NCBI RefSeq assembly: GCF_001704415.2
Contig: NC_030824.1
Span: 33,103,022 to 33,167,021, forward strand
Reading direction: 5' to 3'
From: Capra hircus
Taxonomy: Eukaryota > Chordata > Mammalia > Artiodactyla > Bovidae
DNA: 64,000 bases
In this document: positions 35,669-46,899 of the stretch, one piece after another
Layout: each line of letters opens with the position of its first letter
How positions within the stretch are numbered: position 1 is the stretch's first letter
Program-made: the position numbers and the translations under genes
Notes under the pieces: generated by a model
What the model was told of the DNA's origin: nothing
Database searches by the model: none
What the model saw: only the letters and a program-made list of their open reading frames with translations

Positions 35669-35812
35669 CAGTTACTTCCTTGGTGATCCAATGGTTAACA
35701 CCACATGCTCTTAATGGAGATGGTCCAGATTCAATTCTTGGTTGAGAGAAATGAATCCCACATGTAGCAACTAAGACTGGTTATAGCCAAATAAATAACT
35801 TTAAAAATATAT
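35669..35812 (+). mobile_element. Short CHR-type SINE
   Basis: Begins with the tRNA-like head (ACTTCCTTGGTGATCCAATG), then 'cacatgtagcaactaag', and ends in an AAATAAATAA-type tail. Diverged. Confidence 0.65.
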
Positions 35813-36537
35813 AAATAGAGTTGATCTCAAAGGACTAATTCATACTTAAATTGAAGAAAGTAGGGAAAACCACTAGACCATTCCAGTATGACTCATCAAA
35901 TCCCTTATGATTATACAGTGGAAGTGAGAAAAGATTTAAGGTACTAGACCTGATAGAGTGCCTGATGAACTATGGACTGAGGTTCATGACATTGTACAGG
36001 AGACAGGGAAAAGCAATGCAAAATCTCCATGGAAAAGCAATGCAAAAAAGCAAAATGGCTGTCAAAGAGGACAGACAAATTGCTGTGAAAAGAAAAGTGA
36101 AAAGCCAAGGAGAAAAGGAAAGATATAAGCATCTGAATGCAGAATTCCAAAGAATAACAAGGAGAGATAAGAAAATCTTCCTCAGCTATCAATGCAAAGA
36201 AATAGAGGAAAACAACAGAATGGGAAAGACTAGAGATCTCTTCAAGAAAATTAGAGATACCAAGGGAATAGTTCATGCAAAGATGGGCGTGATAAAGGAC
36301 AAAAGTAGTATGGACCTAACAAAAGCAGAAAATACTAAGAAGAGGTGGCAAGAATACACAGAACTGTACATAAAAGATCTTCACAACCAAGATATTCATG
36401 CTAGTGTTATCATTTACCTAGAGCCAGACATCTTGGAATGCGAAGTCAAGTGAGCCTTAGAAAGCATCACTAAGAACCAAGCTAGTGGAGGTGATGGAAT
36501 TCCACTTGAGCTATTTCAAATCCTGAAACAGGATGCT

Positions 36538-37206
36538 GTGAAAGTGCTACACTCAATATGCCAGCTAATTTGGAAAACTCAGCAATGGCCACAGGACTGG
36601 AAAAGGTCAGTTTTCATTCCAATCCCAAAGAAAGGCAATGTCAAAGAAGGCTCAAACTACCACACAATTGCACTCATCTCACACGCTAGCAAAGTAATGC
36701 TCAAAATTCTCCAAGCCAGACTTCAGCAATACATGAACTGTGAACTTCTAGATGTTCAAGCTGGCTTTAGAAAAGGCAGAGCAACCAGAGATCAAATTGC
36801 CAACATCCGCTGGATCATGGAAAAAGCAAGAGAGTTCCAGAAAAACATCTATTTCTGCTTTATTGACTATGCCAAAGCCTTTGACTGTGTGGATCACAGT
36901 AAACTGTGGAAAATTCTGAGAGAGATGGGAATACCAGACCACCTGACCTGCCTCTTGCGAAACCTATATGCAGGCCAGGAAGCAACAGTTAGAACGGGAT
37001 ATGGAACAACAGACTGGTTCCAAATAGGAAAAGGAGTACGTCAAGGCTGTATATTGTCACCCTGCTTATTTAACTTATATGCAGAGTACATCATGAGAAA
37101 CGCTGGACTGGAAGAAACACAAGCTGGAATCAAGATTGCTGGGAGAAATATCAATAACCTCAGATATGCAGATGACACCACCCTTATGGCAGAAAGTGAA
37201 GAGTAA
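36538..37206 (+). pseudogene. BovB reverse transcriptase piece (222 codons)
   Basis: One of the best preserved RT stretches in the window: FRKGRATRDQIAN, FIDYAKAFDCVDH (palm A), GVRQGCILSP (motif B) and RYADDTTLM (catalytic tetrad), all in one frame. It ends at a TAA created by one base change in the codon pair after ESEE. The next piece continues in frame two codons later (37219-37545). Confidence 0.9.
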
Positions 37207-37396
37207 CTAAAAAGCTTCTTGATGAAAGTGAAAGAGGAGGGTGAAAAATTTGGCTTAAATTTCAACATTCAGAAAACTAAGATCATGGCATTTGGTCCCA
37301 TCACTTCATGGGAAATAGATGGGGAAACAGTGGAAACAGTGTCAGATTTATTTTTTTTGGACTCCAAAATCACTGCAGGTGGTGATTGCAGCCATG

Positions 37397-37401
<5 letters not shown>

Positions 37402-37434
<33 letters not shown>
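37402..37434 (+). repeat. A33 run inside the BovB RT frame (11 Lys codons)
   Basis: Where sister copies read AAATTAAAAG followed by Arg/Cys codons, this copy has 33 uninterrupted A after AAATT. Its length is a multiple of three, so the downstream LLLGRKVM-like frame is kept. Confidence 0.9.
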
Positions 37435-37435
<1 letters not shown>

Positions 37436-37984
37436 ACTTCCTCCTTGGAAGGAAAGTTATGACCAACCTAGATATCATATTCAAAAGCACAGACATTACT
37501 TTGCCAACAAAGGTCTGTCTAGTCAAGGCTGTGTTTTCCCAATAGTCATGTAGGGATGTGAGAGTTGGACTGTGAAGAAAGCTGAGTGCCGAAGAATTGA
37601 TGCTTTTGAACTGTGGTGTTGGAGAAGACTCTTGAGAGTCCCTTGGACTGCAAGGAGATCCAACCAGTCCATTCTAAAGGAGATCAGTCCTGAGTGTTCT
37701 TTGGAAAGACAGATGCTAAAGCTGAAACTCCAGTACTTTGGCCACCTCATGCGAAGAGTTGACTCACTGAAAAAGACTGACGCTGGGAGTGATTGGGGGC
37801 AGGAGGAGAAGAGGACGACAGAGGATGAGATGTCTGGATGGCATCACCAACTCGATGGACATGAGTTTGAGTGAATTCTGGGAGTTGGTGATGGACAGAG
37901 AGGCCTGGCGTGCTGCGATTCATGGGGTTTCAGGGAGTCAGACATGACTGAGGGACTAAATGACTGAACTGACTGAACTGAATG

Positions 37985-38289
37985 ACGGGATGACTGAAGT
38001 TCGAAAACAAGTTTTTATGGTACAGATAAAACATATGACACAATATTAAGAGAAAACCATCATATAAAGCATAAACTTAAACTGCATAGAGATACAGAAA
38101 CATGTAAGTGAAATAGAGATACTAAGTACATAAATGTGTTATTACTTTAATAGTTATTAGCTCTGGTGGAAGTATAGCTCTTACAACTTCAAGATATGCT
38201 AAATGTTCTCTAATAACAATGTGTTATTTTTAAAACCAAGAAAATTGCACTGAAAAAATAAAATCTCTTGGCACTCCATATACAATCTT
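37985..38289. other. AT-rich DNA, no gene seen
   Basis: Nothing recognisable. Confidence 0.4.
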
Positions 38290-38354
38290 CAGTTCAGTTC
38301 AGTTCAATTTAGTCGCTCAGTCGTATCCGACTCTTTGTGACCCAATGAATCGCA
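38290..38354 (-). mobile_element. Extremely short BovB tail insertion
   Basis: Only the last ~65 bases of BovB (CAGTTCAGTTCAG through TCGTATCCGACTCTTTGTGA) are present. It is cut off at the ATGAATCGCA position, nearly the same place as the fragment at 50718-50780. Confidence 0.85.
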
Positions 38355-39874
38355 CAAATATTAATTCAGGTAAATATTTCTAGATCTGACAATTCCAGAA
38401 GCATTACTGATATTACTGAAAATTACATTGGAATTGATATATATTCATGGGTTATCTATTAGAAAGGGTTTCTTAAAATGAGAACCAGAGAACTCTCATG
38501 TTTTCATTAGTGAGTTATGAGAGTGATTGACAAACTTTCTGAAATTGTTTTCCATTCCTATGACAATGCCTATGTAGTATGTTGCATGGCTTTGGGTAAT
38601 CATTAGTGTAAGCTTGTTCACAAAGTGATGATAAAAATGAAGGTTAAAATAATTATATATACATGTGTAGATAAAAAAGCTTGAACAATATGTACATTAA
38701 ATAAATTGTATTGGAAAAGAATACTGGTGAAAAATCAACTTTTGATTCCTGATTACCTAAATTTATCATAGATTAAACCAAGCTTGGAGTCACTATCAGG
38801 GGTCCACCACCTCCAAGATCTGATGCCGGATAAGTTGAGGTGGAATTGATGTAATAATAATAAACAAAGGGCACAATAAATGTAATGATCTTATAGCATC
38901 CTCAAATCACCTCCTGTCTCCTGTTCTGAGGAAAAATTGTCTTCCACCAAACTGGTCCCTGGCACCAATTTTCATGGTAATCATATCATCCTTCCTACAT
39001 CTTTTTTGTTATGGACTACTTAATATATTTTTGGCCATGTGGCAAATGTGATCTTAGTTTCCTGATCAGGAACCAAACCCACACCCTCTGCAGAGAGAGC
39101 TTGGAGTCTTAACCACTGGGCCATTGGGGAAGTCCTATGAATCACCTTAGTGTTTCAGCTTTCCCTTCATCCTCAACATTCATCTGTTCTTCCTACAAGC
39201 ACTCTGATTTCTTTTCTAAGAGAACAAATGCAACAATAAACGCAAACACCAAAGCCTCTCCCATTCTGTGTATTTTTTGTGAAATATTATAACCCAATGC
39301 TCACCCAATGCTCTCTGCAAAGCTTAAGGATTTCCTGGAAGCTCTTTGGTACTAGCCTTCACTTTCCAAAATGCCAGGGCATACAACATATTCTAATCTC
39401 TCCCAATCAGATGAACTCTCCCCAGACATAGAATCTTAAAGCGATGGCTCAAGACCAGACTTATTCTGGTCTTGAGAAGAGTCATTCATCCATGAATACA
39501 GTCATTCATCCAGAAGATTAATTCATCCCAGCAGAAGTGCTGCTCTGAAGACTGTTGTTGATCAGCACCCCAGAATTCCTTCTATTTGCCTCTATTTCAA
39601 TAAGTTCCTAATATTCACAATACATTTCTTATCTGCCAAGCAATATTTAGGTTTGTTTTGGAAGTTTTTAACCCAAAATATTAACTGATAAAAAAAGTTA
39701 CTTAGAATAGCTTGGAGGCTATGAATGCTCAGGGAAAAGCAGAATTTGGAATTACTTAGTTAAGAAGGAGAGAGAAGTATTTCTTTTTCAGGAAGGGTTG
39801 TACAAAATGCTGTGGGAAAATATAATCATTCAAAGACACATGGAAACAGGACAAATCTTTTGGCAAAATGGGTG
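38355..39874. other. Mostly unclassified DNA with a CHR-type SINE
   Basis: A minus-strand CHR-type SINE lies at about 38999-39136; its head at the right edge reads CATTGGGGAAGTCC. The remainder has no named family and no long frame. Confidence 0.55.
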
Positions 39875-40530
39875 AAAATTGGAATCTATTTTTCATTTTT
39901 TGTGATATCTTTGGTTTGGTATCATGGTGATGGTGGCCTGATAGGAATAAGCCTGGGAGTGTTCCTTTATCTGCAATTCTTGGAAGAATTTGAGAAAGAC
40001 AGGTATTAGCTCTTCTCTAAACATTTGATAGAGTTAACCCGTGAAGTCATCTGGCCCTGGAGTTTTCTTTGTTGGAAGATTTTTTAATCACAGTTTCAGT
40101 TTCATTACTTGTGATTGGTCTTTTCATATTTTTTGTACCTTCCTGGTTCAGTCCTAGATGTTTGTACCTTTCTAAGAACTTGTCCATTTCTTCCAGATTG
40201 ATCATTTTATTGGCATATAGTTGCTTGTAGTAATTTCTCACGATCCTTTGTATTTCTGCACTGTCAGTTGTCACTGTTCATTATTCATTTGTAATTTTAT
40301 TGATTAGTGTCCTCTCCTTTCTTGGTGAGTCTGGCTATAGATGTTTCAACTTTGTTTATCCTCTCAAAGAACCAGCTTTTAGTTTCATTGATATTTGCTA
40401 CTATTTTCTTTATTTCTATTTCATTTATTTCTGCTCTGATGTTTATGATTTGTTTCCTTCTACTAATTTAGGATTTTGTTTTTTTCAATTTTCCCTAGTT
40501 GCTTTAGGAGTAAGGTTAGATTGTTTATTA
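39875..40530 (-). mobile_element. L1 LINE, ORF2 fragment
   Basis: Reverse-orientation L1 ORF2 RT region ('gtcatctggccctggagttt', 'cttgtccatttcttccagat', 'caaagaaccagcttttagtt'). A 75-codon sense piece remains at 40047-40274 (minus). 5' and 3' ends are both missing. Confidence 0.85.
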
Positions 40531-41417
40531 AAAAAAAAAAAAACTAGAATAAAATTATGTAATACAGACACGTAAGTGGCTGCATCTGATAACTCTAAAT
40601 TTAACACAAGAGAGGGCCAAGTTAAAATATTTAATTTCTCATCTCAAACACTTTTGATCTATATCATTTCAATCAGGGATTATAAATAATTGGACCAAAT
40701 TAGTTGATCTACTTGACCCATGATTGGAAAATTGGTATTAATCAGATTCCCTTGAAATTTGCAATGAATGACAAACGATGCAGTGAGATCTTGCAGCTGC
40801 TGGGGATATTTCATGTAGACTGTGCCCTGTTAACTGTGCGTCAGCTGTGATGGAGCTGAGGAGCCAGTTACAGAGAGAAGATGAGAAAAGAAGAGGTAAA
40901 AGATATGTAAGTCCAGGGACAATAAAGGTTCCACCCAGGAACAGCATACATGAAATCTAACTTTATAGTCTATGTCTATTTTAGACCAATGGCACCTGTA
41001 TAACAAAATGTTTTACCTGCGTATAACATATACGTGATGCTTCTGAGTGCACAAATTGAAACTAAAATTCTATGCTGGTGTTAATTACAGCTTATTCATG
41101 TAGATACATGTTTGAGAAGTGAAAGTAAACTTACAAATTTGATTCTCTAGAATGTGAATATCTGTTGAATTCATAATTTATCTGCTAATGTGTGTGAAGA
41201 TTAAGGGATTGTTTGGGGAACACTAAGTCCTTGATTTTGGGGATAGTTTTATTCTTATGAATTTGAACGTTTCTCAAACCTTAATGCCCAAAGAATGGTT
41301 TTCAATGACTTTCTGTCTTTAGAAGCTGCTTCTCCACAGATTGAAAACATTTGACTCTCCTTCCTACAAAAACACTTAATAATTAATTTCCTTCATATTT
41401 ACAAGGTAGGTAACTAA
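40531..41417. other. Unclassified DNA, no gene supported
   Basis: An A13 run lies near 40530-40543. A 69-codon Leu/Ser-rich minus-strand frame (40738-40947) has no recognisable domain. Confidence 0.4.
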
Positions 41418-41428
41418 AATCAGACCCT

Positions 41429-41747
41429 CAGTTCAGTTCAGTTCAGTTCAGTCACTCAGTCGTGTCCGACTCTTTGAGACCATATGAATCACAGCACATC
41501 AGGCCTCCCTGTCCATCACCGGCTCCCGGAGTTCACTCAGGACTCACATCCATCGAGTCAGTGATCCCATCCAGCCATCTCATCCTAGGTCGTCCTCTTC
41601 TCCTCCTGCCCCCCAATCCCTGCCAGCATCAGAGTCTTTTCCAATGAGTCAACTCTTTGCATGAGGTGGCCAAAGTACTGGCGTTTCAGCTTCAGCATCA
41701 TTCCCTCCAAAGAAATCCCAGGGCTGATCTCGTTCAGAATGGACTTG
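41429..41747 (-). mobile_element. BovB LINE, 5'-truncated, with perfect 11-bp target duplication
   Basis: About 319 bases of BovB 3' end with a (TTCAG)n left edge. AATCAGACCCT occurs immediately on both sides, at 41418-41428 and 41748-41758, without a mismatch. Many CpGs are still intact. Both observations point to a recent insertion. Confidence 0.95.
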
Positions 41748-42067
41748 AATCAGACCCTAGCACATTCAAAGAAGCAACCTGAAATAAAATAGGTAACTTT
41801 CTACTAGTATGTTTCTTGGGGATAATCCTGGTAATGAAGTTTCAGGGTACTTGGATGAGAAAGCATGATTTTAGTTTTGCATGGTGTCTCAAGTGGATAT
41901 ACTTCATGAGACTCTGCATTTAATATAATAGATCCTACAGATGAGTATTGTTTACTTTTTGTATTGATCACACAACCCAGAACACAGCACTTGATCCTAC
42001 CAATGGCTGCTCTCTCTTCCTTCCAGAGATCTGCAGATCTCAAAGTTGGATGCAAACTAACATAATC

Positions 42068-42250
42068 TAGTGAAAGTGAAATTCGTTCAGTCGTGTCCAA
42101 CTCTTTGCGATTCCATGGGCTATACAGTCCATGGAATTCTCTAGGCCAGAATATTGGAGTGGGTAGCCTTTCCCTTGTCCAAAGGATCTTCCAACCCAGG
42201 GATCGAACCCAGGTCTCCTGCATTGCAGGCAGATTCTTTATCAGCTGAGA
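42068..42250 (-). mobile_element. Bov-tA SINE
   Basis: BovB-type tail at left (TTCGTTCAGTCGTGTCCAAC) and B-box-like word (GGGATCGAACCCAGGTCTCC) at right. The outermost head is lost beyond about 42250. Confidence 0.85.
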
Positions 42251-42349
42251 AACGTGACTTAAAAAATGCAATTTTCTGCATACCATTTCAAGAAATTCTG
42301 ATTCATTTATTCTGACATGGATTTGTCAGGGGAGTACATAATTTCCTCA

Positions 42350-42752
42350 GTTTTGTCTCACCACAGCAAAAATTTGATGCAATGGATGGACCAGTATTAC
42401 AGCCCCTTGTAATTTTCTTGGTCAGACCAGAGTTACTGCTCTGTTACAGCTCAGTTTTATTTATAAAGCAAAGGAAAATACATCCTGGAGGTGTGAGGGT
42501 GGGCCAATCCAAAAGAAACGAAGAGAAGTGAAGCCCCTGGCTCAGTTTGGGCTCCTCTTTTTATATGTTTTTTCTCCTCCCCCTGAGCCTGCCCTATGTA
42601 GACTGGGCTAACCACTAGGGCCATTTGTTTTACCAGAGGTCCTCACTCTGGTCCTCAGGCTTTCCTTTGTTCTATTTTTGAGGGCTTTTCCCTTCTTTGT
42701 CTTTTAGCCATTGCCATTCTGGACTCCTTTTGCCTACTCTAACTACCTAACA
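42350..42752 (-). mobile_element. 3' LTR of the provirus
   Basis: Mirrors the LTR at 50631-51146. Shared words are CTCAGTTTTATTTA (carrying TAAAACTGAG in reverse), CTGAGCCTGCC and CTTTTCCCTTCTTTGTCTTT. The U3 boundary is TGTTAGGTAG on the minus strand at 42752. The U5 boundary at the left is blurred and could lie within about 20 bases of 42350. It has one copy of a ~36-base unit that is repeated in the other LTR. Confidence 0.85.
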
Positions 42753-42766
42753 ATACCCCCTCAAGA
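42753..42766 (-). promoter_or_regulatory. Polypurine tract
   Basis: On the minus strand the sequence directly before U3 reads CTTGAGGGGGTAT, a purine run at the position where the plus-strand primer of retroviral cDNA synthesis is made. Confidence 0.7.
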
Positions 42767-42869
42767 GATGGGAGGCCCAATTCTTTGGGAATAGGGGCAC
42801 TGAGGTCTCTCTGGCTACTTCCTGCTCAACTAGGGTGGCAAGGGGCATTGGGCCTCCCCCTCTTGCTAG

Positions 42870-43340
42870 TCTCAAGCCTCAGAGTCCTTATAGTGGTGTC
42901 CAGCTAAGGGTGAGTGATATTTTCTGTGGTTGGGTGTAGTTTTGTATATCCCTGTTGAACTGGCACTTCATGTTGTAGCTTGTTGACTTAGGCAGAGACA
43001 AAACAGGTTAGACAATTGATAGTACATGGAGCAATCATAAGCAGCATGGATGTGGTGATAACAGGGATTAGTAGGGGCATTAGCCAACTCCAAATTCCCC
43101 CTCGCTAGAAGGATTCCCCCAAAGCAAGATTGTAGCCACCCTGAGAGATTTCCAGCTCATTTTTTGAGGTCCTGTAGGATCTGAATGCTTTTCTTGGGGA
43201 TAGTGAGACTTTATTTAACTTAGCTGGAGCCATTTGCCCAGAAACAACATTCCTCATTTAAGATGGTCCAGTCTCTCCTTGTTCTGGGATCAGATCTATC
43301 TCATGTCTATTTTGGAGTACAACCCCTGCAAAGCTGTGTT
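42870..43340 (-). pseudogene. env remnant: end of the TM subunit only
   Basis: Minus-strand translation gives, in shifting frames, a heptad-like Leu/Gln region, a Cys-containing loop area typical of gammaretroviral TM, and a hydrophobic anchor (around 42960-43080) rich in Leu, Ile and Met with the WLMPLL and CTINCLTCF words. Stops interrupt it. Everything from the end of integrase to the middle of TM, including the whole surface subunit, is deleted, so no envelope could be made. Confidence 0.65.
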
Positions 43341-43409
43341 GGCTCTTTAGAACTGTCCTGGGAAATCTTATCCCCAGAAGCTTAATTTTGGGTGTGTTCA
43401 TTAGAATGG

Positions 43410-44600
43410 CACTCATTTGTAGTCCTGAATAGGTATCTGAGATCGCCCAAGGGCTCTCGAGTGTATTGAGTGTCCTCTTCTCTTTTCTTCCATGGCTTGA
43501 CTCATGAATATTGAATCCAGGGTTCGTGTTCTAGTTCCTTGAAAGCTGTGGGGGTAGAAAGTATTACAGGGTAGGGACTCTTCCATGTGGGCTGGAGTGA
43601 GACTTTGGGGACACATCTTTTCAGACTTTAATTAGGACTTGAGTAACTGGAGCATGTATGGTGATTCTTTAGAATCTTTTGGGTCCTGGTTGACAGCCCA
43701 CAAGTGTACATCTTGGAATTGCCCAATGGCCATGGTGTAAAACTGGAGGGGCTGAGCCTCTGGATCAAGGAAGAGGCCATTTACATAAACAAAAGGTCTC
43801 CCATATAGCATCTCATAAGGACTGAGACCAACCTGTTCCTTAGGGGCCATACGGGTGCGGAGGAGAGCTATCGGTAAAGCCTCCTTCCATCCCAGGGAGG
43901 TCTCCTGGGTTATCTTTTTTATCGGTGATTTTAAGGATTGGTTTGCTCTTCCTACTTTTCCTTAAGACTGAGGCCTCCAGGCACAATGAAGATAATAAGA
44001 AGTGCCCAATGCTTCAGAGACCCCTTGGGTGACCTCAGAAGTAAATGATGTCCCACTGTCACTTTTAATGGCTTGGGCAGACCAAATCTCAGAATGATTT
44101 CATGGAGCAGTATTTTTTTTTTTTTTTTAAACTACATCCTCAGCCTTCTCAGTCGGGGTGGGGAAGTCTTCAATCCATCCTGTGAATGTATCTATCCTGA
44201 CTAATAGTTATTTATACCCTTGAGAAATTGGCATCTGGGTGAAGTCCATCTGCCAGTCCTCTCCTGGGTAGGTCCCACATTGTTGGACAGGCTGGGCCAA
44301 CTGGGGTCTTCAAGCTCCTTCAGGGTTGTTTAATTGGCAAGTGGGACAAGAGGAGACCACTTGCCTTATAGTTGTTTGGAGGCCTGTTCCTCTGAAGGAC
44401 CTTTCTACTAATCTTTGGAGGGCCTTCTCCCCTAAATGAGTGGTGGCATGTAAGGAGTAAACTAACTTCCATTGGCAGTTCCCAGGCTTAGAAAAAGGAG
44501 TCCCTCCTTGTGGAACTATCCCATATGATCTTCTTGAAAGCCCTTACTCTTAGTTTTAAGAGTCTCACCTTTGGTACATGAAGGAGTTTCTGGCAAATAG
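43410..44600 (-). pseudogene. Integrase, broken
   Basis: The N-terminal HHCC zinc site is visible near 44340-44470 (HATTHLGEKA and SSCPTCQLN). The catalytic core has DWQMDFTQ for the first Asp and SDSGTSFTSE for the second. The third acidic residue is gone: the codon at 43950-43952 is Gly in GKVGRAN, with a stop at 43962-43964 just before it. A T15 run near 44112-44127 shifts the frame. The C-terminal part includes LSPYEMLYGRPF (43632-43850) and a WKSPYPVILSTP-like GPY/F module near 43560. Confidence 0.8.
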
Positions 44601-44609
44601 TCTGTGGAA

Positions 44610-45191
44610 CTAAGGTGGCAACATAAGGACTTTATTGTTCTGTAATGCTGCTCTCTTAGCTGCCTGATTGGCTGCTTGGTTCCCTAGTGTCACTTCTGTG
44701 CTCCCTTTTTGGTGTCCCTTATAGTGGGAGACTAAAACCTTACTGGGCAGAAAAACTGCCTCTAAGAGCCTAAGAATTTGACCACCATATTTGATTGGGA
44801 ACCCTTGGGTGGTCAAGTGGACTCATTCTTTCCAAAGAGCAGCATGTGCATGTAACAACAGTAAGGCATACTTGGAGTCAGTGTAAATGGCTACTCTTTT
44901 TCCTTTTCCCAGCTGTAAAGCTTGAGTCAGGGCTATGAGAACAGCTAATTGGGCTGAAGTACCTGAAGGCAAAGGTTCAGGCTTTACAGTCTCAAAATTG
45001 GAGACCACTGCATATCCAGCTCTTCTTTTTCCATCCATGACAAGGCTGCTTCCATCAGTGTACCAGATTTCCTCAGGATTGGTCAAAGGATCTTCTGACA
45101 ATCTCTCTTGTGATTTTGTCCAGTGGCCCAAGGTTTCTAGGCAAGCGTGAAAGGGAAGAGAGCCCTCCAGGGTGGGCAGGTGGGTGGCCAA
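44610..45191 (-). pseudogene. RNase H domain, broken
   Basis: Two minus-strand frames, 44823-45191 and 44610-44816. IWYTDGSS (first catalytic Asp) and YTDSKYAL (third) are present. The catalytic Glu expected in the TSAQ...LIALTQAL helix is Val (TSAQLAVLIAL). The last conserved acidic position, in the GNQAANQAAK stretch, is Asn. A stop separates the two pieces. Confidence 0.8.
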
Positions 45192-45199
45192 GTTAAGAA

Positions 45200-46400
45200 C
45201 CTCACAAGGGGATATAGTCAGGATTTTCCATCAGCACTACTCAATATCTGAGGCTCCTTTGATCAGACATCCATACATGGCCTCTCCCATTTAGGAGTTT
45301 TTTCACTTGGTGGCTGGTAAAAATAATTAATTTGCCCCCAAAAGAGAGTTTTAAAATATCTTCTATCAACACTGGGATAGTTGCAAGATTTCAAAAGCTG
45401 GGAGGCCAGTCTTGGGTGGTTGGATCAAGCCTCTTGGATAGGAAAGCTACAGGCTGGAGGTCAGGTCCCAACCTGGAATGCTTTTTCTGGGTCTGGCAAC
45501 CTCAGGCAGGTGCTTGAGTTAAGGTTTGTTTTAGTGTAGCCTCTGCCTTGTTTTAAGGAGTTCCCCACATCAGTGGGATTGAATCACCCCGTCCCTTCAA
45601 ACTTTCATATAAAGGCTGGGCAATTAGACCATAGTTAGGTATCCAGATTCTTCCATACCCAGTTAGCCCCAGGAAAGCTCACAATTGTTTTCAAGTCATG
45701 AGGGAGGGCAACTGGAGGATTCCTTGTACTCAATCAGAGGATAGCTTCCTGGGCCCATATGCAATCTGAACTCCCAGATAAGTGACCTTTGTCTCAAATA
45801 TCTGTGCCTTAGCATGGGAGACTTTATATCCCCTTTCTCCCAAAAAGTTTAGACCCTGAATTGCATGTTTTGGGGGCATTTTCCCATTAGGTCCCAGGTC
45901 CAAATCTAGGAGTTCCTGGCTAAGGGCTTGTCCAAGCAACTGGGGGCTCTCTCTGTACCCCTGAGGTAGTACTGTCCAAGTCATCTGTTGGCGTTTTTCT
46001 CCTGGAGCCTCCCACTCGAAGACAAAAAGATATTGAGATTCTTTAGTGAATGGTATGCAAAAGAATTCATCTTTGAGATCCAAGACTGTAAACCACCTGG
46101 CACTGGGAGGGATTTCTCCCAAGATTACATAGGGATTGGGTACTGTGGGACACAGAGGGGGACTACATCTTCATTTATGACCCAAAGATTTTGAGCCATT
46201 AACCAAGTCCCATCCTTTTTCTTTACATGGAGGATCAGGGTGTTACACGGTGAGCTGGTGGGAACCAGTAGCCCACAGGCAAGGAATTTATTAGAGGCTG
46301 TAGTCCTTCCCGAGTTTCTCTTCTGAGGGGATATTCTTTCTGGTTTGGAAACCGAGTGGGATCTTGGAGGACAATGATGACCAGTTCAGCTTGGTGGGCT
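45200..46400 (-). pseudogene. Reverse transcriptase of the provirus, catalytic box missing
   Basis: The clearest frame is 45730-46122 (minus, 130 codons). It shows RWFTVLDLKDEFFCIPF with the first catalytic Asp and TWTVLPQGYRESPQLLGQAL (motif B), then jumps to LNFLGERGYKVS. The YxDD tetrad and neighbouring residues expected between these blocks are absent, consistent with an internal deletion near 45880-45900. A connection-domain-like stretch continues to about 45250 in other frames. Confidence 0.8.
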
Positions 46401-46411
46401 CGTCCAGTTCC

Positions 46412-46860
46412 CTAGTCCCACACCTGGGGGTTAATTTTGTCTTCCCATAGTTTTTGGTCCCTCTCTATTGGAGACATAATGGGTTCTTCAGTAGTAACCA
46501 GAAGTTGTAGGGCTCTAGGGGCTGAAAAGCTTCCCATCACAAGAGTGGTCCCCAGCTTAGTGAGTATATTTCTTCCCAATAAGGGAGTAGACACTCAGGG
46601 ACAACCAGAAACTGGTGGGAAAAATATTTGTCCATCACAGCAACAAAGAAGTGCTTGGGTGAATCTTTTAGTAGTTGCTTTTCCTGTAGCACCCAAAATG
46701 GTAGGTTTGGGAGGAGAAGGCTCCGGAGTAAGAGATCAAGACAGAGTAGGTAGCCCCTGTGTCAATCAATAAATTCTTGGACCTACCTGCCACATCCAGT
46801 TGCACCCTTGACGCCAACCCTGTGATTGTTATCATGACACGTGGGCTTTCTGGAGTGGAC
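46412..46860 (-). pseudogene. Aspartic protease, broken
   Basis: The active-site word LLIDTGATYSVL lies on the minus strand near 46750-46780, within the 46668-47003 frame. The C-terminal PLLGRNILTKLG block lies in a separate frame (46412-46594). A frame change between them truncates the domain. Confidence 0.8.
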
Positions 46861-46899
46861 CACTTCAGTCCTGGTGAACCATCGAGAGGGAAGCTTGGT

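Larger units (their letters stand above)
35851..37984 (+). mobile_element. BovB LINE, 5'-truncated, linker and RT
   Basis: Starts shortly before the linker ('gaagaaagtagggaaaacca') and runs to CTGAACTGACTGAACTGAA. Open pieces are 35965-36453 (linker, MGKTRDLFKKI) and 36538-37206 (RT with YADD), followed by a piece with an internal poly-A run. A small direct duplication (GGAAAAGCAATGCAAAA, near 36006 and 36030) disrupts the linker. Confidence 0.95.
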
